Notes under the pieces: model-generated
What the model saw: the letters and a program-made list of their open reading frames with translations, nothing else
What the model was told of the DNA's origin: nothing
Database searches by the model: none
Made by a program: the position numbers and the translations under genes
Part shown: one piece after another, positions 1 to 9,700 of the stretch
Numbering within the stretch: the stretch's first letter is position 1
Layout of the letters: every line of letters begins with the position of its first letter
Source: a virus
DNA length: 37,167 nt
Reading direction: 5' to 3' (one strand)
IMG/VR virus record: IMGVR_UViG_3300037847_001567
Location: 8,270 to 45,436 of that record

Positions 1-742
1 AAACAGGACCTTCTACTTTAAACTCAGGTGTTTCCATGCCAAAACCTTTAGGAGTTTCAAATCCACTAGAAGTATCAATAGTAGTAGGAGCATTAAGATT
101 AGAAGAAGCATCAGAAATGTCAAAAGCTGATTTGTCAAATGGTTTAACTTCTGCCGTAGCGCTAGGAGTTAAGCCTTCGCCTGTAACAGCTTGTGCTTTA
201 GCTAGTGCTGCAGCCTCAACAGATGTAGGATTAACAACATTGTTACCTATAAGATTGTTAAAATTATCCATTACTTTTCCAGTATTTTCTAAAAACTTAG
301 ATTCTACATTACTCCAAGCAGTTTTAAAACTTTTCTTTGTAATGTCTGGAAATAAAGTTTTAGCTCCCGGAAGATTACTTAGCGCAGCTCCGCCCATTTC
401 TGTTACAAAACTACTTACTCCTTCGGTAACTGTTCTAAATGCTGAGTGTCCCATTTTAGCAAAATTGCCTGAAGCTTCTATCATTTTACCTGCTGCTTGA
501 GCTATTTTACCCCCTTTAGCTAAAGCACCTGTAATACCTTTAAACGCTGCCCCTGCCGTTTTAGACAGGGCTGCTCCAATTCCCGGTAATATAAATGACA
601 TTGCAATTTGACCTACAATACCTATTTTATTCATAAATTTACCAAAGCCTTTAAATAGTTTTTTTATGCCTTTACCAATGCCTTTAAAAATACTTTTAAA
701 ACCTTTCTTTACTTTTTTCCATACTTTGCTAAAAAATCCCAT
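1..742 (-). CDS. Putative internal/ejection virion protein, N-terminal part (runs off window)
   Basis: The start codon is at 740-742, 15 bases downstream of the giant virion gene's stop, and the frame is open to the window edge (247 codons). The first ~40 residues are a Lys/Phe/Gly-rich amphipathic stretch with repeats of the type FKGIGKGIKK. A hydrophobic stretch follows (roughly residues 41-60, containing GQIAMSFILPGIGAAL), then an Ala/Gly/Lys-rich region with helix propensity and a Thr/Ser/Pro-rich tail. No catalytic motif is visible. Its position after holin and giant protein, at the distal end of the structural operon, and its membrane-active-looking start suit a minor virion protein ejected with or before the DNA. 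That role is inference; a tail or internal core protein without membrane activity is equally possible. The C-terminus is missing from the window. Confidence 0.75.
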   Translation of the reverse strand, partial: MGFFSKVWKKVKKGFKSIFKGIGKGIKKLFKGFGKFMNKIGIVGQIAMSFILPGIGAALSKTAGAAFKGITGALAKGGKIAQAAGKMIEASGNFAKMGHSAFRTVTEGVSSFVTEMGGAALSNLPGAKTLFPDITKKSFKTAWSNVESKFLENTGKVMDNFNNLIGNNVVNPTSVEAAALAKAQAVTGEGLTPSATAEVKPFDKSAFDISDASSNLNAPTTIDTSSGFETPKGFGMETPEFKVEGPV

Positions 743-757
743 GTTTGTACCCTCTAA

Positions 758-3700
758 TTAAAAATCAGTATCTAAAATTTCTTCAAATCTTTCAGTAGTT
801 TTTACTAACTGTTCATTACTAATTGCAGTAGCGTACAGCTGTGCTTTACGTTGCTCATCATTTTCATAAGCTTGTCTAGCGTAAGCAGCTTCGTCACGTA
901 ACAACTGCCATAGTTGCGTTTGTTCTTGTGAAGTCAAGTTAAATGCAATTTGTGCATTTTGTTGATTAGCTGCATTTTGAGCTGCAGTATTAGCAGTATT
1001 GGCTTGTCTTCTCCATTGTATATTAGACTGCTCAACAGCTTGTGCGTTCGCAGCATTCCATTGGTCACGAGCAAGGTCTTGCTGCTCATTAAATTTAGCG
1101 ATATCTGCTTGCATCTGTGCGCTAATAGTAGCTGCTTGTAAAGTGTTTCCGGCTTTAATAGCTTCTTGACGATTAGCTTCAGCAGCATTAAATTGATTTC
1201 TAGCTGCCATAGCACTTACATTATATTGTTCAATCTGAACTCCTAAGCTAGCCATGTACTGGTCAGCTTGTTGTTGATTAGCTGCACTAAATTGAGCCGC
1301 AGCATTTTCAGCAGCCAAATCACTTAGCATAGCTTGTTGAGCCATTTGAGCATTCAATACAGCAACCTGTTGGTCGTTACTTAAATTAGCCATGTCCATT
1401 TTTAAAAAGTTTTGAGCATTAGTAATAGCTATTTTAGTTGCCATGTCTGCTTGAGCTATGTTTCTATTTGCAAGCATTGTAGCATTTTGAATAGCTACTT
1501 GCTGTTGTGCATCAAACTCTCTAATTGTCATGGTTTGCATGAATGCACTATTAGCTATCTGAACTTGTTGGTCAGCATCAAACTGTTTAAAATCTAAGTT
1601 AGAATTAATTTGAGCATTAAACATTGCAGTTTGTTGAGCGTTTGATAATTCTTGCAAACCCATTTGTTGAGCTAGTTGTGCATTAACTCTACCGGCTTCC
1701 ATTTGTTTCTCATAGCGTTGAAGCTCAGCGGTATTTTCTGCAGTCATTTTAGCGGAATCAAACTGATTAGTGTAAGTTAAGTTTGCTAGTGCTACACGCT
1801 CTTCTGTATTTAATCTAGCTAAATCTGCATTAAGTCTTAATTGCTCATTGCTTGATAAAAGTTGTGATGCAATAGTAAGACGTTGAAGTTCAAAACGATT
1901 AGCTTCTGTAAAGTTAGCAGCGTCTGCCGCAGCCTTTTCAGTTAAGTTAGCAACAGTAATTTGTTGTTCGTTGCTTAAATTTGCAATTTCCATTTGTTGT
2001 GCAAAAGAAGCGTTAGTCTTTTTAAAGTCAATCAAAGCATTTAAGTTAGCTAAGCGGACTTGATTTTCTGCCGTCATGTTAGCTCTGTTAGTTGCATTCT
2101 TTTCAGTCAACTCAGTTAGCTCTAGTTTTAAAGAAGCATCAAAGTTTATTTCTGCTATTCTTGCGTCTAATTCAGCTTGTCGTATGCTTCGAGCTACTTT
2201 ATTATTTAACTCATTTAATCTAAACTGATTATCAGCTGTAAAGTTTGCAGAATCTGTAGCAGCTTTTTCTTGCAGCATAGCTAACTCAATTTGTTGCTCG
2301 TTCGTAAGATTAGCCATATCCATTTGCTGTGCAAACGTAGCGTTTGTTTTACGTAAGTCTACAAGAGTTTGCAAGTTGACTAAACGCTCTTGATTTTCTG
2401 CAGTCATAGTATCTTTAGCAGCATCGTTTTGTTGCGAAAGATTTTGTAACTCTACTGACAAACTAGCACTCAAGTTAGCTTTTTCAATATCTTGATTTAG
2501 TTCAGCTTGGCGAACCATTGTAGTTATTTGAGCATCGTAGTTTTTCAATCTAGCTGCTTGTTCAGCGTTTAGGTTGTTTACGTTTGCGTCATTTAAAGCT
2601 TTTAAGTTTTCGTAGTCTCTTCGTGAGTTTTCACTAAATTCAGCAATAGCTGCTTGTTGAGCCATTTGTGCATCAGCAGATGCTTTAGCTTGAGCATTTT
2701 GAGTATTAATTAATGCTGTTTGTTGTTGTTGCTCAGAAGAAATTACAGCTGCTTGTTGGTCAAATGTAGATTGTTTTACAGCAATCTCTTGAGCCATTCG
2801 TGCAGTTTCAGAAACAGCTAACTGCCTATTAGCTAAGTTTTGTATGCGTAGCTGCATAGAATTGTTAGCGTTTGTAACAGCTGCTTGCTGCTCGTTGCTT
2901 AGATTAGCTAATGCCATGTCTTTTAATGCTGTAGCGTTTGATTGAGCAATCGGTAAAGCACTTTGAATAATAGCATTAAACATTGCATCTCTACCTACAG
3001 TAGATGCAGATAAACCTCTACGTGCCATAATACCATCTAAGGCAGCTATAGTCGGTCTAGCCCAAGTAGGAATTTCACCGTCATCCATACCTGCAAGAAG
3101 AGTTTCCATTTGAACAGATACCAGAGCTTCTTCAGGAAGTGCAGCAACTTTAACAACAACTTCAGTAACAGGGTCTTCATCTAGTTGAGCCATAACTTCA
3201 GCAGGGTCTTGAGCAATAGCTGCTGACATTTCTTCAGGAAGCTCCGCTACAACTTCTATCATTTCAGTAGCGTTAAGAGTTCTGTCTTCAGAAGTTACTG
3301 CTTGCATTTGAGCAGCTTCGTATGTAGGTACACCTCCAATTTCTGCTGCTGTTCCTTGAGGTGCAGTTCCTGTAATAGCTTCACGAGTTTGTAAATCTAC
3401 TGCAGTATCAGCAGATGAAATTTCAGTAGCTGTTCCTTCCGCAGCTTCAGCTGTTTGTGCAGTCCTACTTGCAGCTTTTGTATATGCCGGAGTTTCTTCA
3501 ATATCAACACTTAATGCATCTGCAACGTCATTTGCTTTAGCTACTTCTGCTTGTGAAGCTTGTGCTATTTGAGCAGCCTCTTCTATTTTAGCTGCTTCGC
3601 CTGCTGCTGCTACAGCTTCTTGAGCTACACGCTGCTTAGCCATGTCATATTCTGGAAGGTCGTTAATATCTACACCACGCTCTTCTGCAATATTAACTAG

Positions 3701-6700
3701 TTCTGTTAAATCTTCAGAGCTTAAAGTAGTAGCATTATATGTATCAGCTGTTCCCGGACCTTCAACTTCAGCTATTTTTTGTGCGCCTTTAGATTCTAAA
3801 AATTCAAGACGTTTTGCTTCAGCTTCTACATATTTATAATGTACAGGCAGCGCATTAATTTGAGATTGGAAATATGCTTTATTTTCTGGTGTTGTAGCAC
3901 TATTTCTTTTATTTACTAAGTCTTTATAACCACCGTCATTTTCTCTTATAGCATAAAGGTCATTTACATTTTGTGACAATGTAATATATTCATCAGTATT
4001 TTTAGCTGCGCTCATTGCTGTTGCTGCAATAGCTAGAGAGTTTTCAGAAAGTTCTCCTGTAGCTGCTGTGCCTTTAGCGGTTTCAATATCTTCTGCGGTT
4101 GCAGTTGCTGCTGTAGCTGTTGATGCTCCGATAGTAGTACCAAATGCTTCCCTAGATACAGTTCCAGCATCAGCCGCTGTAGCTGTAACATTTGCATCGC
4201 TAGTAGCTGCAGTATAGCCCGTAGAAGTTACATCTTCATCTGGACCTACAACTTCGTCAGGTAATGCTTGTCCTTTTACAGTAGGCATTGTCGGAGCAGC
4301 TACAGTAACAGCTCCTACATCTGCGGCATCATCTAACGCTTCAATAGAGTCATCTGCAGTAATCGTATCGCCATCTGTAGGCATGTCAATAGGGTCATCT
4401 ACTGTAACATCAGGAGCAACGGGAACAGTTTGAGTTAAACCTGTAGGTGCTCCTGTTTCACTTTCTCCTGTTACAGTAACACTACTTGTTCTTGTTCTAG
4501 TATTATTTCCTGTACTCATATTTCCTCCGATAAACGAATCATAAATAGGTTGTGCTTGTAAATAAAGTGCTTGTGCTTTTTGATAAATGACATATTGAGT
4601 TTGTTCCTTTTGATAATTTACCATTTGGTCATAACTAGGGTTGTCCGGCAACACAGGAGGATAAACTCTTTCTGGAACTCTTGGCGGAAAACTCATGTTT
4701 TGTCCGTTAATTATAGGGTAATAATGCTCATAAATATCTTTCATTTTAGCAACATTATCACGATATTCTTGCATCTTTATATTATATTCTGTTACAGCTT
4801 CTGCGTATGCAAGTCTATGTCCCGGTCTACTGCTTTCTGGACCTTCAGGTTCTATTGGCTCAACTAAAAAACTATAGTCTTCTTCTGGAGTGCTTTTTGG
4901 AGGTACAAATGGAGTATCATCTATTTCAGGTATTTCTATTTCATCTATCGGCTCTTCAGTTTCTGGGTCTGACTGCTCGCCACCACCTTCCATATTTTCT
5001 ATAACTTGTCTTTCATATTCAGCAGAGCTTAAATCATAAATTGCTTTTTTAATTACATACGCATCATAAGCATCTTTTTCGTCTCTCCAGTTTTCTTGTT
5101 GTTCAGCCAAACTTAAAGCTTCTTCCGGAGAACTAAATAAAGGATAAGGTCCGGGGTGCTGCATAAGTCCGGGATTTGTTGGAGGTTCGGTAGCAGTACC
5201 TGCAAATATAGCATCTCTTTCAGCATAATATAGTTTTAAATCATCTATATGTACCTGATACCTTGCATTTCGTTCTTCAATAAGTGAACGAGAAGTATAC
5301 GGATATTGGTCTGGGTCTACTAATTTATCTTCAAAATAACTATAGTCTGGCTCAGAAGTAGGTGTAACTATTGTGTCGGTAGGCTTCGGCTCTTCAGGAA
5401 ATTTAGGACCAATATCTAATTTGTTTCCTTTATTTGTCCATTCTGTCAGTAACGCCATATATTGAGGAGCTGTTAAGTCTCCTCTTATAGGGAAAGGGTC
5501 GCCTAGTTGTATGTCTTTTGCTGCTGCCCAAGCTTTAAGTTCTTCTTCATAAGCTCCTGCAGGAAAATTAGGATTAGTAAAATTACTTTCTACAGGCGGT
5601 AAACTATTTTTAGAATATTGAGCCGTTACATAATCTTCAAGAGTTATAGGCGCTTCAGGCACTATAGGGTCAGGAGCTTCAGTTGGCTCTTCAGTCTCTG
5701 GCTCTTCTTCTGGTCTAGAATCTAACCAAGCTTGAAATACCGCATCTCGTTGACTTTCAGGATAATTATTTAAATTAGGTTCAGGACTAGATGCATTGAA
5801 TGTAGGCATTACAAAAGTTGCTTCTAGCCAATCATTATATATTTTATCAAATCTTTCTGCAGGATAATCTGCTACAGAAGGCTCAGGACTGTTTGCATCA
5901 AATACTGGGTCAGCTGTAGCTTCTAACCAAGCCTCATAAACTTCATCGAATTTGCCTTCAGGATAGTCACTTATTACCGGCTCAGGACTTAACTGATTAA
6001 AAGTTGGAACTACAAACGAAGCTTTAGCTATTGTATAGGCATCATATACTGCTTGCCTAACTGCTTCTGGATAGTCTGTAAGAATCGGCTCATCACTAAA
6101 AGCATCAAATGCAGGCATATCAAATGTAGCGACCTGCCAAGCTTCAAATACTGCATCTCGTCTATCTTCTGGATAGTGATTAAGATTTGGCTCAGGACTA
6201 TCTGCCGTAAACTCAGGTATTGCGTATAAAGCTTCGTATGTTTCTGGATGATTTTCAAGTAAATTTTCGTTATAATTATCTAAGCCTGATTGTGTGCTAT
6301 TTATAATTAAAAACTGTCTTCTTAGTTTAGCTTCTGCTAATGACGGACTATGGAGGTGAGTTTCTCCTCCGTACCCTTCTCTAATACTATTATCTAAATG
6401 TTTAGGTGTAGGAGGCTCGTCATCTGGAAACAACGTAGTATATATAGTATGTTGACCGTTAAGAAGTAACGTATTTTTAAATTCATTGAGACTAGCTGTG
6501 TCATCAAATTGTTCTAAAGCCTCTTTATATTTTCGAGCATCCCCTAAAGTAGCGCTAGTTTTTATAGGATTAGATATACTTAAACCCGGAGTTACTCTTT
6601 CATCTCGTTCTAAGTCATATCGGTCACTCTTAATATCTGATGGCATATTAGGAGTAGTTACTGCTTTTCTATAGTCGTCTACAAGAGGACCAAGTAAAGC

Positions 6701-9700
6701 TTCTGCTCGTTTATATTGAGCTTCAATATCATCCTGAGCATACGGACTATCTTCAGCGATTGTTTCTTTTATAAAGTCTTCGCCTGTCAATTTAAACATG
6801 TAGCGCATAATGGCTAAGCCATCAGTTAAAGCATCAAGTTTCTGATTGTTATCAATATCCAAAATTTTAAATAATTCTGGATTATCCTTTTCACTTAGCT
6901 TTAAAAGATATCCTACACGTTCATCTATTTCTTCAGGACTTTTAGGAGATTTATCACCTATTGTGTCTTTAGTTAGCGCTTCGCCTGTTAAACCAAACAT
7001 TCCTCGAAAAAGCAACAGTCCATCAGTAAGTGCGCTTACTATACCATCTCTATCTATATCTAAAGGACTATAATTTTTATCAGTGTCATCATAAACAGGG
7101 TTTACTGGAACTAAACCTTTTTGTTGTAAAACTATATGTCCTGAAGGATATTTTTCTTTTATTTTTTCTGCAAGCGGTTCAATCGGCTCTCCGCTATTTA
7201 CAAGATAAACAACCCTTTCTTCAATTTGATTATCAGTAACAGGTAATGAAATTTCTTCAAGAGGGAGAAATTTTACGTCTGAGTCTTCACTAAAAATTTC
7301 GAAAACTTTTTTAGGATATAGTTTTGCATATTCTAATAAAAAACTTTCAGCTGTTTCCGGATAAGATTGCTCAGGAAAAGCTTTTAAAAATTCAAGCCGT
7401 CTTCCAGCTTGTCCTGCATTATGACGTTCAAACCTTTCAAAATAATTTTTAGTATCGGCTGTATTAAATTTAGAACCAGATTTAGTGCGATGACCGTCAT
7501 CTTCAATCGCTTTTAAAAAACCTGATATATTAACCTTATACGAATCTTTTAAAAATTCGTTATACATTTCACTGTCATCAGGAAAGTTTTCTAAAAGATA
7601 TTCTCGTCTTTTTCTTACATAATACTCGTCAAGAGAATCAACAGAAGGATTATTTTCAAGATACTCTGAAATAGGTCTAAACTCATAATAAGCTGCATTC
7701 CTGTCTGGATACCATTCTTTCCATAACTCAATATCATAATCATAAATTTCTTTTTTTCTGTGACTATGTGAATGGTATACAAGCCCTGTTATTGATTCTT
7801 CATATTCTTCTTTTTTAGGCTCTATTGAATTAGAATCGACCCAATCTAAATAACTAATTCCACTTTCTTTAACACTTGGTCTATACTTGTAAAAAATATC
7901 AGGAAGATTTTCTTCAGCCCATCCCGGAATATAGTTTTCTAATGCAAGTATAATATCATCTTCTCTGATTTTTGCTCGTTTAAGAAAAAAATCGTTGTCT
8001 TTATAATTATCTTTAACTGTTCCATCAGGATTATGAAAATGTTCTGAACTGATTTCAATTTCTAAAAGTTCATCGAATATTTTGTTTACATCTTCTACAG
8101 TTGGCTCTTCAAAACCTAATATTTTTAAATTATTAATATAATCTTCAATAAAAAAAGTAGCGTGATTTGTGTCACTTACATAATCGTGAGTAGTAGTGTC
8201 GTATACTAAAAAACCTGTGTTGCCAGACTGTGTTGTATAATCACGTTTAAATTGATTAGCATTAAATTTAAGATTACTAAATATTTCAGGTTCATTTATT
8301 TCTAAATAATCTTTATATTCATTTATTTTATTTAGTTGTTCACTAGTTAAACTATTTATATCTTCAGCATCGTCACTTAAAAATTCAAGTCTTTTACGAG
8401 CTTCTGCTAAGTTAGGGTGAACAGGTCTAAAACTTCCGTCAAATGGTTGACCTGAAATATAACTAACATAAGGGTCTCTAATTCTACGCTGAAGCCTTTC
8501 ATCATTTTCATTAGCTAATTTTTCTTCTTGTCTACGAAGATAAGTATTGAACCCACTAATTTCTTCTTCGCTTAATCCTTCAACAGATATTTGAAGAGTG
8601 TCTTCTATTTTTTTACGTTCGGCTTCTGCAGCGTCTAATGCAGCTTGTTCTTTTCCATACCAATCTAATAAAGTTCCGTTATAACTAATAGCGTGTTGTA
8701 TATTAGTTTGATGGTCTTCTAAACCTAACTCAAACATTTCAGGAACAGAATTTTGCCAAGAATTATAAGCTTTACTATATAAAGCAAGAGAAGAATAAAG
8801 CTCTTGTACAGGCTTGGGCATGCTCATTGTAAAGCCGCCCTTTAAAGGAATAAAATCATAAAAAGGACTTTTAGTATAGTCACCATCACTAAAGTCCATG
8901 CTTAAATGCAAAGCTACGGCTGATACAGTTGCATCATCTGATTTTCTATATTCCTGTTTAGAATTATCATAGCCAAGAGTCTCTATATAATCAAGAGCTG
9001 CTCTTATTTTTTGTGCTTCTTTAATCTTGTCTTCTTCAGATAAATCCACATACGGATTAAGGTCAGGCTCTTTAACTTCTAAAGGTATATCTTTAAAATC
9101 TCTTACAACAGATGAATTGCTTATAAATTCTTGTCTTTGATTGAAATTAGGAGTGCTATATGCACCTGAATAAGGATAAAAGTTTTCGCTAGTTAAAGAG
9201 TTATTAGCTTTATCCTCAAGAATCCACGCTCTTCTAGCTTCAGAAGTGCTATATTCATCTTTATATTCCCTTGCTTCAAGAGGGTCATTAGGATTTTTAT
9301 AAAATATAGGGTCGGTTACAACCTTAGCATAATTTATAGTAGCCCTATTATAATCTGAAAAAGAAGCATAAAACTGTCTTTCAGGTCTAGGAGAATCAAC
9401 TGAAAAAACTAAATTTCCAAAAAACGGACTTTTAGTATAATCGCCATCACTAAAATCTAAAACTTTATGTAAAGCAATAGCCTTTAAATTCCAAAGATTT
9501 TTTCTTTCTTGGTCAACTGAAAATTGTAATTGAGAGTGTATGTTTTTAGAAAGCTCTACTTGATGCGCTAATTCATTTTCTGAAAAACCTACAAAAGGAT
9601 TATTTTGTTCTTCTAAACTATCTCTAGTTACTTCAAAAATATTTAAATAATTATAAATGCTTTGATTAGTAGCTACGATTGATGCTAACTCTGCATCTAG

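Noticed and set aside
36-500. 154-codon open frame on the plus strand
   Set aside because: It lies opposite the truncated minus-strand virion gene, has no ribosome site, and has a low-complexity Leu/Ser/Val composition typical of a reverse-strand shadow.
6787-6792. TGTCAA words in the minus arm (also near 118, 4386, 19095, 19276, 21774) as extra promoters
   Set aside because: None has a -10-like hexamer at 16-18 bases in the right direction.
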